Below are positions 16,659 through 25,785 of a stretch of DNA of 64,000 bases, in pieces. Every line of letters starts with the position of its first letter. Position 1 is the first letter of the stretch. The notes beneath the pieces are model-generated. The model worked only from the letters and a program-made list of their open reading frames with translations, was not told the origin of the DNA and made no database searches. This stretch comes from Deltaproteobacteria bacterium (GTDB taxonomy: Bacteria > Myxococcota_C > UBA6777), in NCBI GenBank assembly GCA_006226375.1, contig SBHC01000071.1, positions 1-64,000 of the forward strand. Reading direction: 5' to 3'. The position numbers were made by a program, and so were the translations under genes.

Positions 16659-18761
16659 TTAGGGAAGGCAAAGTTTGTTTTTGCATTGGAACCCAGCAGG
16701 GCAGGGGTTGAAGCAACTTCCACAGTGTTTGGCGTCGGTCGAAAGGTTGCTACATACGCCGTTGCAACACTCGCTGCCTGTGGGACATTTGGTGCCACAC
16801 GTCCCACAATTGTTGCTATCGGTTTGTGGGCTGATGCAGCGGTTGTTGCAAACCAACAGTCCGTTTCCACAAATCGAGGTGCAGGTGCTGCTGATGCAGG
16901 TCGCGGTGACCACGCATTTGTTGCCGCAGCCGCCGCAATGGTCGCGGTTGAGGGTCGTGTTGACGCACTGACCGTTGCAATTGGTGAGGCCGCTTTGGCA
17001 GCTCAAATTGCAGACCCCTCCGTTGCAGCGTTGGCCTGCGCTGCAAGCGTTGTTGCAGGTTCCACAATGGTTGGTGCTTGTGTTGAGATCCACGCAAACA
17101 CCGCTGCAATCGGTTAATCCTTGCTGGCAGGTCAAGCGACATTGGCCTTTGGTGCAAGCTTGTCCCTGGGTGCAGTTGTTGTTGCAGGTTCCGCAGTGGG
17201 AGTTGTTGGTTTGAGCGTCAACGCAGGTGTTGTTGCAAACGATCTGGCCGTTGAGGCAGGACGCGCACTTGCTGTTGACACATACCTTTCCAGAGAGACA
17301 GGCATTGCCACAGGTCCCGCAGTGGCTGGCATCGGAGCGGAGGTCTGCGCAGGTTCCGCTGCAGTTGGTTTGTCCTGCAACACAAGAGACCGAGCACTTG
17401 CCTTTGACGCAGATCTCGCCGGAGTTGCAGGGGTTTCCACAGGAACCGCAGTGTGTTCTGTCGTCTTGCAAGCTGACGCAAATGCCGGAGCACAACGATT
17501 GACCGTTTTGACAGCTTGCCGCGCAGGTACCTTGTGTACAGACTTGACCAGAGGGGCAGGCGTTGTTGCATTTGCCGCAGTGGGCGCGGTCGGTTTGTAC
17601 GTTGGCGCATTCGGTGCCGCATCGGGTTTGGCCTTGGATGCAAGACACCTCACACATGCCTTTCACGCAGACGGTTCCAGGTTGGCATGCGTTGCCGCAG
17701 GCTCCACAGTGGGCGCGGTCGGTTTGCAGGTTTACACACTGTCCTGCACAGGCTTCCTGCGTTTTCAAGCAAGAGAGCACGCACTTTCCAGCTTTGCAGA
17801 TCTCCCCTTCCTGACAGGCTGTGGGCTTGTCTTTGGTTCCACACCCTCCACAGTGCGCTCGACTGAGCTGGATGTCGAAGCAACCTCCGTCACATTCGGT
17901 CTGACCTTCGGGGCAGCTCAGGGAACACTTTCCAAGGGCACAGACTTCACCGGACTTGCATACGGTGCCGCAAGCACCACAGTGAGCGCGGTCGTTGTTG
18001 GGGTCCACACAGCCACCGTTGCATTGGGTTTGTCCTGCTGGGCATTCTGCCTTGACACAATTGCCGTCCAGGCAGAAGTGTTGGGCGGGGCAGTCTGTGG
18101 TCGCGTCTTCGTACGTGAAGCAGCCTCGGCTGTCTTTGTTACAGACCTTAAACTTTCCAGGGATCTCCGCGGGTTTGGTGGCACACTGGCGACCGCCTTC
18201 TTTGCAAGCTGCTTGGGCGCAGTCAGGGACACATTTGTCGTTTTCACACTTTTCTGTGTCGGAGCAGGCTTTCCACTCCTTGCACTCTGACCAAACACCA
18301 CCCTGGCAACGTTGGGAGCCTTTCTCACAGGCGGTCACGCCTTCAGGGAGGCAAGCTTGTGACGAACCGGGCGCGCATTGCAGACACTTGTTGTCCACAC
18401 ACACAGGGTTGGCTTTGTCGGGGCAGTCCGAATCCTGGCGACATTCCACACAGCCAGCAACGCCGTTGCACTTTCGACCTGTTGGGCAATCTTGGTCGGT
18501 TCCACAGACGCATTTGTTGTCTTGGGTGCATTTTTTCGTGGGGCTACCGGGACTTTGGCAATCTTCATCCTTGACGCACGTGACACAGCGACCTCGTGTT
18601 GCGCCTTGATCCACAATGCAGCGAGTCGGGCAGTCTTCGCATCCTTGCGTGCCCAACGCTACTTCCCCTCCACATCCAACCAACACACCGCCCCACAACG
18701 TTACTCCGGCGCAAACCAGCGCGAACATACGCAACCAAGTACCCACAGTCACAGTCGTCAT
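16659..18761 (-). CDS. Cys-rich lipoprotein with 11 Stig1-like disulfide repeats
   Basis: A 700-residue exported lipoprotein: the hydrophobic N-terminus ends in a VLVGC lipobox. After a conserved head (GCEDCPTRC, GRCVTCVKDEDC) and several irregular Cys modules come 11 repeats of about 42 residues of the type C-x-G-x-CV-x-L-x-x-D-x-x-HCG-x-CG-x-x-C-x-x-G-x-x-C-x-x-G-x-C. These resemble plant Stig1 and the Cys-rich repeats common in Myxococcota surface proteins. The frame is open upstream, but the start at 18761 is chosen because the paralogue at 54032 has the same leader (GGATACA then ATGACG) and a signal peptide in the same place. The role is probably surface binding or adhesion; no catalytic domain is visible. 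Confidence 0.88.
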   Translation of the reverse strand: MTTVTVGTWLRMFALVCAGVTLWGGVLVGCGGEVALGTQGCEDCPTRCIVDQGATRGRCVTCVKDEDCQSPGSPTKKCTQDNKCVCGTDQDCPTGRKCNGVAGCVECRQDSDCPDKANPVCVDNKCLQCAPGSSQACLPEGVTACEKGSQRCQGGVWSECKEWKACSDTEKCENDKCVPDCAQAACKEGGRQCATKPAEIPGKFKVCNKDSRGCFTYEDATTDCPAQHFCLDGNCVKAECPAGQTQCNGGCVDPNNDRAHCGACGTVCKSGEVCALGKCSLSCPEGQTECDGGCFDIQLSRAHCGGCGTKDKPTACQEGEICKAGKCVLSCLKTQEACAGQCVNLQTDRAHCGACGNACQPGTVCVKGMCEVSCIQGQTRCGTECANVQTDRAHCGKCNNACPSGQVCTQGTCAASCQNGQSLCSGICVSLQDDRTHCGSCGNPCNSGEICVKGKCSVSCVAGQTNCSGTCADLRSDASHCGTCGNACLSGKVCVNSKCASCLNGQIVCNNTCVDAQTNNSHCGTCNNNCTQGQACTKGQCRLTCQQGLTDCSGVCVDLNTSTNHCGTCNNACSAGQRCNGGVCNLSCQSGLTNCNGQCVNTTLNRDHCGGCGNKCVVTATCISSTCTSICGNGLLVCNNRCISPQTDSNNCGTCGTKCPTGSECCNGVCSNLSTDAKHCGSCFNPCPAGFQCKNKLCLP

Positions 18762-18987
18762 TGTATCCCCAACCCATAAAAGGATGTCTGCTTCGAAAGA
18801 CCGATCCAAACCAACGAACAAGTCTGGCTTTCCCTACAAGCTAGATTCTTGTTACACGGATCTGGTCTCCCTCCAACCCTTGCAGACAGTAAGGCTTCCA
18901 CTTAAGCCCAACGCTGAACGTAGCAAACTGGACCCCAGGAATCAAGTTGATAGGAGGGGTGGGGTGGGGTCTGGAGAAGTTTTCCTT

Positions 18988-20346
18988 CTAGTATCGCTTG
19001 TGCACTACCATGGGCATACCACCTCGGGGCTGAAGCATGGTCTCGGGGTGCATCTCGACGTTGTGGCCTGATGGAACGGAGAATCGATAATGTTGGCCTA
19101 ATGTTGCGAGAACAAGCTGACCTTCGTACAGCGCGAAGTGCTTGCCGATGCAAAGGCGGGGGCCAAGGTTGAAGGGGAGGTAGGAGAATTTGTGACGAGC
19201 CTGAACAGCCTCTGGTTGAAACCTCTCGGGATCAAATTGTTCCGGGTTCTCCCAGTGTTCTGGGTGACGATGGGTAAGAAAAGGAGAGTAGAGAACGATC
19301 GACCCACCTCGGATGGAGTAACCGCTCCACTCGTCATTGTCCTTGACGTTGCGAGCCAACAACCAGACAGGTGGGTACAAACGCAGCGCTTCCTGCAGCA
19401 CCATTTTGGTGTACGTCAGCTGGGATAAGTCATGGTAGGTGGGCAGGCGTCCACCCAACACGGTGTCGATCTCTTCGTGAAAGCGCGCTTCCACTTCGGG
19501 GTGTTGAGAGAGCAAGTACCAGGTCCAAGACAGCGCGTTCGATGTGGTCTCGTGTCCCGCCAAAAACATGGTGATGACTTCGTCTCGAACCTGCTCTTCG
19601 TTCATGCTCAGGCCGGTTTCTTTGTCTTGGGCCTGCAAGCACAAGCTGAGAAAGTCATGCTTGGTGCCGGGGTCGTTCTTTCGTTGTTCAATGATGCCAT
19701 ATACGATCCGATTCAGCGTTTGCAACGAACGACGCAACTTAATGTTGGAGGGGAGAGGCAGCCACAGCGGCAAACGAAAGGGGACGTTGCCCTGTTGAAT
19801 CACGTACGACATGACTTGCTTAAAGGCCTGGCTGGAGCGATCGGTCTTGCTGTCCATGTCGACGCCAAACATTGTTGTTCCAATCACTTGCATTGTGAGG
19901 CGCATCATCTCTTGCGCGATGTCTACGGTGACTCCGTCGTCCAGGCTTCCCTGCCACCGATCCAACGTCGCTACTGATGTTTCAACCATGTCATGAACGA
20001 AGGACTTCAAGCTCTCTCGCTGAAAGGAAGGCTGGATCATTCGTCGTTGACGACGCCAAAAGCTTCCATCGCTCGTGACAAGGCCGTTCCCCACCAACAA
20101 GCGAAAGGCATCGTACACATCACCTTTTGGGTAATTCTCTCGATTGTCCAAAACGATTCGCTTGATCAAGTCTGGACTAGAGACCAGGTACGCTCGCTGA
20201 GGACCCAGCTTCAACTCCACGAGATCTCCATGCTTTTCCCAATACTGCTTTAGCGTACCCATCATGCCTTGCTTCCATAACATCGGCAGATGTCCGACCA
20301 GAGGATAGGTCTTTGGCCTGGGAACTTCCCGCAACAATGGACTCAT
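18988..20346 (-). CDS. Cytochrome P450 (CYP4/CYP102-like E-class)
   Basis: A 452-residue P450 of the eukaryote-like E-class group that often hydroxylates fatty acids or terpenoids. It has FLAGHETTS in the I-helix, EALRLYPP (ExxR), the PERF motif (DPERF), and the haem loop FNLGPRLCIGKHFA with the thiolate Cys at about residue 399. The loop has Asn-Leu where FGGG is usual. GGAGAG precedes the chosen ATG; the longer open frame upstream would translate through the operator DNA. There is no fused reductase, so an external partner is needed. Two identical palindromes upstream indicate tight repression. It is unrelated in subfamily to the P450 at 5210-6421. Confidence 0.94.
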   Translation of the reverse strand: MSPLLREVPRPKTYPLVGHLPMLWKQGMMGTLKQYWEKHGDLVELKLGPQRAYLVSSPDLIKRIVLDNRENYPKGDVYDAFRLLVGNGLVTSDGSFWRRQRRMIQPSFQRESLKSFVHDMVETSVATLDRWQGSLDDGVTVDIAQEMMRLTMQVIGTTMFGVDMDSKTDRSSQAFKQVMSYVIQQGNVPFRLPLWLPLPSNIKLRRSLQTLNRIVYGIIEQRKNDPGTKHDFLSLCLQAQDKETGLSMNEEQVRDEVITMFLAGHETTSNALSWTWYLLSQHPEVEARFHEEIDTVLGGRLPTYHDLSQLTYTKMVLQEALRLYPPVWLLARNVKDNDEWSGYSIRGGSIVLYSPFLTHRHPEHWENPEQFDPERFQPEAVQARHKFSYLPFNLGPRLCIGKHFALYEGQLVLATLGQHYRFSVPSGHNVEMHPETMLQPRGGMPMVVHKRY

Positions 20347-20442
20347 TCGTGCTCTCCACTTGGTTTGGATTTCTCTCGTTCCTGCACTCTCAAAAGCATC
20401 CGAATTCAACCGATGGATCGAATGGCTCTCCTGAAGCAAGTA

Positions 20443-20492
20443 GTAGAACATGTTCTATCTTTAATCAAGGTGTTTTGTAGAACATGTTCTAC
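20443..20492. promoter_or_regulatory. Tandem palindromic operator of the second P450 gene
   Basis: Two identical copies of the perfect palindrome TAGAACATGTTCTA occur at 20444-20457 and 20478-20491, centres 34 bp apart, each with flanking GT and A/T. They lie about 100-145 bases before the P450 start. This looks like a paired site for a dimeric repressor (TetR/AcrR type or similar), whose gene is not adjacent. Confidence 0.7.
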
Positions 20493-20596
20493 TTTGTTAT
20501 TAAAGTACAAGAAGTCAGAGAGCCTGAAGTGGCTGAAAGTGCTTGGATTGGAAGGAGGAAAAATACGTATGAAAGGGAACAGAGAAGGAGAGGGGG

Positions 20597-21250
20597 TTAC
20601 CAGCCTTGAGGTCGTTGTGCGTCGACAAAGACAGCATCGGGGAGAGCGTTGGTGGAGAGTTCATCGGCTGCGCCACCAAATCCCTGAATGACAGTGATAG
20701 GTTTTCCCATGGAATGGGCTTTGAGAACCTCATCACGAGATTGCATCCCTCCACCGAGAAGGAGGAAAGCATCAGCCGTTCGTAGGAACACATCGGATTC
20801 ATCGCCAAATTGTTTGCCAGAAGGGATGAGCATGTCGAGGCGTGCGATGGAGTGGTCGAGGGTTTGGGCTGCGGCTACCCCCAAGGCGCGGATACGATGT
20901 TCGGTGCAAAGCTCGTAGGTGAGTTGGAGTACTCCGGCGTTGGTAGCGCCACTTGAGACAACCAGGGCGTCATCCCACCAGGCTTTTTCGGCCAGGAGTA
21001 TCGAAGCGAGAGCTGCTTTCATGTTGTGCTTGTGGTTGGCGAGTTCTTCGCCGGAGAGGCCTGTATGACGCCAGGAACCTGCAAAGCCCATCACGCCAAT
21101 CACATGCCATGACTCTTGCTGTTTTTGTGCAAGAAAGTCCGCTTCTGTGAGCAGGGTGGCGTCTGTTTTGTCTGACCACTGTTCGCCGTTGCTGCGGCCT
21201 TTGCGTGAGGATTTGGCTTTGCGTTTGCGTTTGTTGCTGCGAACGCCCAT
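20597..21250 (-). CDS. SLOG-superfamily (LOG-like) nucleotide-binding protein
   Basis: A 217-residue protein. After a very basic N-terminus (SNKRKRKAKSSRKGR) there is a Rossmann-like SLOG/LOG fold: VIGVMGFAG near residue 52, LVVSSGATNAGVL, ALGVAA, DAFLLLGGGMQSRDEV, and KPITVIQGFGGAADEL. The Gly-rich GGG-x(3)-DE segment is the usual nucleotide-binding turn of this superfamily, which includes cytokinin-activating LOG enzymes and sensors of nucleotide signals in conflict systems. The catalytic PGGxGTxxE of true LOG enzymes is replaced by LGGGMQSRDE, so a LOG reaction is not assured. AAAGGA precedes the ATG. It is the last gene of a same-strand trio with 21332-21958 and the Fic gene (gap 81 bases). 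Confidence 0.78.
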   Translation of the reverse strand: MGVRSNKRKRKAKSSRKGRSNGEQWSDKTDATLLTEADFLAQKQQESWHVIGVMGFAGSWRHTGLSGEELANHKHNMKAALASILLAEKAWWDDALVVSSGATNAGVLQLTYELCTEHRIRALGVAAAQTLDHSIARLDMLIPSGKQFGDESDVFLRTADAFLLLGGGMQSRDEVLKAHSMGKPITVIQGFGGAADELSTNALPDAVFVDAQRPQGW

Positions 21251-21331
21251 CGTTTGTCCTTTGTTGTGGGTAGGGTGATGCAGGGGAGATTCTTGTAGCT
21301 GCATGAGGTCTCGTGGAGGGACAGGGCGGGA

Positions 21332-21958
21332 TTAGCTCTGGGAGTAGTTGGCCTGGAGGTAGGCTTCGACTGCGCCCAAGGGATTGGTCTCGTTGATGGG
21401 CTGGTCTTTGACTTCGTTCAGGTACACTTGGTACACGTCATCGTTGGGAACATACTCGGTGCGGGTCCAGCCAAAGCGCTTGGTGGTGGCTCCATCGAAT
21501 TGCTTGGCGAGGTCTTCCAAGGCGCGCTCTCCGGTCAGGCTTTCGCGGACGTTGCGCTTGGTTTGGGTTTCCAGATCGCGGAAGAAGTTGCCTTCTGCGC
21601 CTTTCTCAGTGCTGGCGAAGGAGGGCTCGGGAGCGCGAAACTTCGGCAAAAACGGGTTGAAGGGTCGAATCCAGAAGTCCCAAATGTTGGCTGTGGGTGA
21701 GGTCTGCGCCGAACGCTGCTTGGAAACTAGGCGACCTTCGCCGCCCTCGATGAATTCCTTGAGCAGCTCGCGACCGTACACGCTACCTTGAGGAGAAGAG
21801 GCCTCCACTTGCTCAAGAAGGGACAATTCTTCGTCGCGGTAGATGCGTCCGTCTGCGGTGACGGTGTCGATCAGTTCTTGTGCGGCAGCTTGATCCAGGG
21901 GACGGTTGCCGTTGATGATGCTTTGCGCAATGTTGTTCAGCTTGTTGATGTTGGGCAT
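21332..21958 (-). CDS. Unknown protein between Fic and SLOG genes
   Basis: I do not recognise this 208-residue protein. Residues 1-75 are helical with a stretch resembling TerB-like or EF-hand-like acidic segments (TVTADGRIYRDEELSLLEQV). The middle has an aromatic/Pro-rich motif (IWDFWIRPFNPFLPKF) and the C-terminal part is mixed (ALEDLAKQFDGATTKRFGW, VYQVYLNEVKDQP). There is no signal peptide or membrane segment. It lies 24 bases after the Fic gene and 81 before the SLOG gene on the same strand, so it is likely co-transcribed with both and may be the Fic target or partner. Confidence 0.72.
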   Translation of the reverse strand: MPNINKLNNIAQSIINGNRPLDQAAAQELIDTVTADGRIYRDEELSLLEQVEASSPQGSVYGRELLKEFIEGGEGRLVSKQRSAQTSPTANIWDFWIRPFNPFLPKFRAPEPSFASTEKGAEGNFFRDLETQTKRNVRESLTGERALEDLAKQFDGATTKRFGWTRTEYVPNDDVYQVYLNEVKDQPINETNPLGAVEAYLQANYSQS

Positions 21959-21982
21959 GACTCTCTCGCTTCCGGTGGGAGA

Positions 21983-22600
21983 TTAATCCCACTCCAGTTG
22001 AAGGGTTTGTTCCAAGTAGTTCGCCACAAGGGCGATGTTTTTGTTTTCTTTGAGACGAGTGAGCGTCATCTGCTCAAACGTCGTCGCTAGAGAATGACGA
22101 AGATGGTAGAAGGCTTCCGGACTCTTTCCATCACAAGGTTCAATCAAGTGGATGAACGCCTTGCCCAGATGATGGTGGGCGTTTTTGTGTAGACCGAGCG
22201 GTGGATTCTTGCATCCCCAACGCGAGTACAACAGATACTGTGCGAAGTCTTGGGAGGTTCGACCGTTGGCGTCTTCAAATGGATGAACAGTGAGCACCCC
22301 AAACATACCAAACACTGCGATGTAGAGGTCGTCTTTGGCGGAGGTGGACTCTCTCCAAAGTGCGTTGAGGCGATCCAAAAAGTAGAGCAGGAGCGGGGGC
22401 ACATCCAGTGGATGAGGGAAGTACTGTTCGCCAGCGCGAGCGAGCGTTCCGCGCAGAGGCTCGTTGGCTTCGGTGGAGCCCATGTGAAGCGCGGCGATGC
22501 GAGTTAATACTTCGGGTAGCAGTGTGTCTTCATCGCGAAGTTGCTTGAGGAGGGCCTCATTCGGCTCTCCCATTGTCATCGCTTTCAATTGATGAAGCAT
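21983..22600 (-). CDS. Fic-domain protein (putative AMPylator)
   Basis: A 205-residue Fic protein, a family that transfers AMP or other phosphate-containing groups to target hydroxyls. The core motif HPFEDANGRTSQ lies at residues 106-117 with the catalytic His106, Asp110, Asn112 and Arg114. The last Arg of the canonical HPFx(D/E)GN(G/K)RxxR is Gln117, and Ala replaces the first Gly, as also in Doc proteins. The surrounding helices (RLNALWRESTSAKDDLYIAV) fit the family. No clear antitoxin with an (S/T)xxxE(G/N) helix is encoded next to it. It heads the three-gene cassette with 21332-21958 and 20597-21250. Confidence 0.85.
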   Translation of the reverse strand: MLHQLKAMTMGEPNEALLKQLRDEDTLLPEVLTRIAALHMGSTEANEPLRGTLARAGEQYFPHPLDVPPLLLYFLDRLNALWRESTSAKDDLYIAVFGMFGVLTVHPFEDANGRTSQDFAQYLLYSRWGCKNPPLGLHKNAHHHLGKAFIHLIEPCDGKSPEAFYHLRHSLATTFEQMTLTRLKENKNIALVANYLEQTLQLEWD

Positions 22601-22732
22601 GAATCCAATTCCCCCATAATTCGTTGGCCGCTCAACCTACATGATCTTGCATCGTTTGACAAGTTGCTTTCGCAACACAAGCAACAATCAACAAACGAGA
22701 ATGATTCCGGGTTTGGGATCTTCACCTGCAAC

Positions 22733-22766
22733 AAAAAAGGCCCAACTCTTCTCAGAGAGTTGGGCC
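22733..22766 (-). terminator. Intrinsic terminator of DUF4397-like lipoprotein gene
   Basis: GGCCCAACTCT / AGAGTTGGGCC form an 11-bp perfect stem with a 6-base loop. On the minus strand it is followed directly by six T residues. It lies 47 bases after the stop codon of the gene at 22813-24840, a textbook rho-independent terminator. Confidence 0.9.
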
Positions 22767-22812
22767 TTCTGGTTCAAGGAGTCATCTGTGTTGTTGCAGA
22801 GGGTTAGAGCCA

Positions 22813-24840
22813 TTATGGGTGAGGCACGAGCATGAACTTGACAGCCTGGACGTTCGTGCCCTTCGCTTCAAGCTTGTCGGCAATGAGCAGCGTATAACGT
22901 TGTTGGGCCATCAGCTCAACGTCGATCTCTGCGAGCGCCGGGAGCAGGTTTTGCCCCAGCATTCGGAGTGAGAGATTCCAGGAACCAGCCGCCACGGTCT
23001 GAAAGCCTGTAGACGTTTCAGGTTGCAAACCTTCGAACCATTGGGTTCCGTCCTTCAACTGGATTTGCAGAGCACTGGACAGCGACGACACTTGGAGCAC
23101 TCGAAGCGATGCTTTGTCGGGCTGGGTTGTCTCTTCGTCTTTGTTGACAAAGCTCCAGGCTTTGAGCGTGTTGCCCCGTTCATACAGGACCATCGTGTGG
23201 GGCATCCGAGAGGTTACATCAAACTCGCCCTCCCACAGAATGGAACCGTCGGACGCTTTCTTCAGCATCAAGGTATGGCGGCCTTCGGTAAACGTCTCCA
23301 TGCGTGCGGGCTGTTGTGCTGTTAGATCCGTTCGTCGCTCATTGTCCACAAAGACCTGGATGCGTCCTTGGTTTTGCATCGCCATTGTGAGCAGCATTGG
23401 CGTCACGCGGCTGCGTTCTGTCATGGTGAGGGTTTGCTGAATGTCTCCTTCACCGTCGTCTGCAAGCACGTAAGCTTTCAAGTCACCTTTAGCTCGACCT
23501 GTCCAATCCCCGCTCAAGACCAACGTATATGTCTTGTTTGCGTTCAGGGTCATCGGTGCAAAGTCTGCGGTGTATGTGGCAGACCCCACCGCTGAGAAGG
23601 TCATGGGAATCGAGCCAGCGTTCACTTCCCGGTAGGACGTGACGGCGTTGGCTTTGATGTCACCAAAAAGGTTCAAGATGGAGTTTCGTTCCAGATCGGC
23701 GGTTAAGGATGTCGCGCCCTTCACCTGGTTCACGATACGAAGTCGGGATTTGTCAGGTGTTGCATGCATTTGCAGCAACCCTGTCAACACTTCAAGTTCG
23801 CCGCTGGCTTCGGAGACAAACATATCTTGCTTGTCATTTTGAGCCAGAGTGATGGACTTCTCCAACAAAACTTGGCCTGTGGATTTGTTTTGGACTGCAA
23901 CCTTGTGTGTACCAGCTTCGACTTTCACAAATCCCGAAGTTTGTCCTTGAGCTACGGTATCAATGAAGACGTTTCCATCCAACCTTACTTCCACGTTGTC
24001 TTTCAACGTGGTTGTAAAGTTACTGACGCGGAGATAGGCCATCGGTTTGGGGGCATTCTTGATGTCATCCACAATCGTGGCATTCACAACCGCGTTGAGC
24101 GTCCCTTCGTTGTTGTCCGTGAAGATACGAGCTTGCAGGGTTTTGTCTGCGGTGGAGTTCACTTGGCCTTCCAGCACAATGGTGTACTGTCTCTGGTTCT
24201 TGAGAGGCTCAGTGGTCAAGGTTGCGACCACGTCTGTTTTCCCCGCTTCTGTGAGCTGTAGGGTGGCAGTGCCTACGGGAAACTTGGCATAGCCAGAGAT
24301 GTCTCTGTATGTCAGGTTTGCAAACTTTTGGGTACGACCGGTTACCTTGGTCATGTCTCCACTGTTTTGGTAGATGTCGAACGCTGCGTTCGTGGAGGAC
24401 GCCATGACCACACGTACCATCGCCACATTTTCGCTTTTGAGCGCAGCGGGTTTGTCTGTGGTGAAGCTTCCACGATAGCTTCCGTTGCTGCGGAAGACAA
24501 ACCAGGTGTGTTGGGTCTCGGGTTCGACTGTCACTGTCGTGTCCATGACAGGGTTGGCTTGCCCTTTTTCAAAGACGGTCACCGTGTGGGAGCCTGGGCT
24601 AAGTTTGAGGTAACCCGAAGCTCTACCGTAAGTGACGTCGCCTTGGGCTTCTCCGTCGACTTTGAACGTCAGCGTGGTGTTCCGGTCTCCGACGTTCATC
24701 ATACGCAGGGAGGACTGTTGTGTGACGACATTGTCGTTGGTGTTGTTTTGCTGGTCGGCTGGCACTGGCGCGCAACCCGTCAAGGTCAGCATCAGCAAGA
24801 GCGCGATGCCACTCCAGAATTGTTGTATGAATGTCTTCAT
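22813..24840 (-). CDS. Lipoprotein with DUF4397-like beta repeats
   Basis: A 675-residue lipoprotein whose signal peptide ends in LTGCAP. The mature chain has about five repeats of roughly 115 residues with the pattern L-R-[VM]-x-[NQ]-V (for example SLRMMNVGDRNTTLTFKVDG, AYLRVSNFTTTLKDNVEV, SLRVLQVSSLSSALQIQL), then a Ser/Gly-phi turn (YLKLSPGSHTVTVFEKG, GFVKVEAGTHKVAVQN) and a strand with YT(L/I)VL. This is the layout of DUF4397 extracellular domains, thought to be immunoglobulin-like. No enzyme motif is present; a surface structural or binding role is likely. An intrinsic terminator follows. Confidence 0.82.
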   Translation of the reverse strand: MKTFIQQFWSGIALLLMLTLTGCAPVPADQQNNTNDNVVTQQSSLRMMNVGDRNTTLTFKVDGEAQGDVTYGRASGYLKLSPGSHTVTVFEKGQANPVMDTTVTVEPETQHTWFVFRSNGSYRGSFTTDKPAALKSENVAMVRVVMASSTNAAFDIYQNSGDMTKVTGRTQKFANLTYRDISGYAKFPVGTATLQLTEAGKTDVVATLTTEPLKNQRQYTIVLEGQVNSTADKTLQARIFTDNNEGTLNAVVNATIVDDIKNAPKPMAYLRVSNFTTTLKDNVEVRLDGNVFIDTVAQGQTSGFVKVEAGTHKVAVQNKSTGQVLLEKSITLAQNDKQDMFVSEASGELEVLTGLLQMHATPDKSRLRIVNQVKGATSLTADLERNSILNLFGDIKANAVTSYREVNAGSIPMTFSAVGSATYTADFAPMTLNANKTYTLVLSGDWTGRAKGDLKAYVLADDGEGDIQQTLTMTERSRVTPMLLTMAMQNQGRIQVFVDNERRTDLTAQQPARMETFTEGRHTLMLKKASDGSILWEGEFDVTSRMPHTMVLYERGNTLKAWSFVNKDEETTQPDKASLRVLQVSSLSSALQIQLKDGTQWFEGLQPETSTGFQTVAAGSWNLSLRMLGQNLLPALAEIDVELMAQQRYTLLIADKLEAKGTNVQAVKFMLVPHP

Positions 24841-25071
24841 CGTATTCTCCGTTGCAGGCTGAAGTGACGAACTCCCGAGCTTTCAGGTGTGTTGTCACTT
24901 CGTGTTCACAGGAGAGAGGCTGCTGTTGTGCGGTTGTCAACGTTGGGTGTTGAGATGCAGAGCAGCCGCTCTTCGCCTTGCCACGGAGTCTTTAGTTACT
25001 TCCCTCCGATGCTTTCATTGTAAAGCTCCTTGTTGAGCGGTTCAGAACACATCACGAAATCGAGGTGTTTC

Positions 25072-25662
25072 TTACAAGTGTTCGGACTTTCCATTCATCA
25101 GGCTGACAAACATCCAGGCCTTCTCTTCGTGTGTGGCGAGGAAGCTCGTAAGCATATCTGCAGTTACATGGTCACCGTGTTCTTCGGCACGCTCGATCGC
25201 GTCGCTGAGCCGCTTGGCCAGGATCTCGTTGTCTCTGACCTGGTTGCTTAGCATTTGATCCACAGGGAGAGCTTCTTTCTCGAATTGGAACACGGAGAGT
25301 TCTTCGTACTTTGAAAAGCTTGCAGGGACATAGAAGTGCTTGGCCCGGATGCGTTCGGCCAGCTCATCAATGTTACCGGCGAGGCTCTCGTAGAACTCCT
25401 CGGTCATTTTGTGAATGGTGGTAAACAGGGGTCCTTCCACGTTCCAGTGGACCTGCTGCGTCTTGAGCCGAAGGATGTACATGTCGGCTAGCAACTCTGA
25501 TAGGACAAGCGCCACCTCTTTGCTCGGATCCGTTTGCTTCATGGGTTGCGTTTGGGGTCGGATCGTGGCTGCAGGTCGTTTCTGCGCGAGTTCGTGCACT
25601 CCATTGCCATTGCTGTAAGGTCGGGCTGGAGCTGCGTTTGGGGTATTGGTTGTATAACTCAT
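25072..25662 (-). CDS. dps: Dps-like ferritin (DNA-protection / iron-storage protein)
   Basis: A 196-residue protein with the Dps four-helix domain from about residue 45. Ferroxidase ligands by comparison with E. coli Dps are His72, His84, Glu88 (usually Asp), Asp99 and Glu103, within HWNVEGPLFTTIH and NIDELAERI. Dps dodecamers oxidise Fe(II) with peroxide and shield DNA during stress. An N-terminal 40-residue extension rich in Asn, Pro, Lys and Arg could bind DNA. The start at 25662 follows GAGGAATTTT; the open frame upstream is not used. It lies 123 bases downstream of the small coiled-coil gene, with a hairpin in between, and may be partly read through from the sigma-54 promoter at 26169-26184. 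Confidence 0.93.
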   Translation of the reverse strand: MSYTTNTPNAAPARPYSNGNGVHELAQKRPAATIRPQTQPMKQTDPSKEVALVLSELLADMYILRLKTQQVHWNVEGPLFTTIHKMTEEFYESLAGNIDELAERIRAKHFYVPASFSKYEELSVFQFEKEALPVDQMLSNQVRDNEILAKRLSDAIERAEEHGDHVTADMLTSFLATHEEKAWMFVSLMNGKSEHL

Positions 25663-25716
25663 CGTCAAAATTCCTCGTTGTTTGTTGGGTGATTCATGAG
25701 AGGTTCTGGAAAAGGC

Positions 25717-25749
25717 AGTCGGCATTCCTCTGTTCAAAGAATGCCGACT
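25717..25749 (-). terminator. Hairpin between small coiled-coil gene and dps
   Basis: AGTCGGCATTC / GAATGCCGACT, an 11-bp perfect stem with an 11-base loop, 37 bases past the stop of the 25786-26025 gene. The minus strand continues GCCTTTTCC, a weak T-run. It is probably a partial terminator that also sits in the dps promoter region. Confidence 0.6.
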
Positions 25750-25785
25750 TGCTACACGTCCCTTTTCTCCGATGTCGCGTTGGGC

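Noticed and set aside
16659-18761. CRISPR-like or satellite repeat suspected from regular Cys codons
   Set aside because: The periodicity is protein-coding (about 126 bases, diverged), in frame with a signal peptide; not a CRISPR array.
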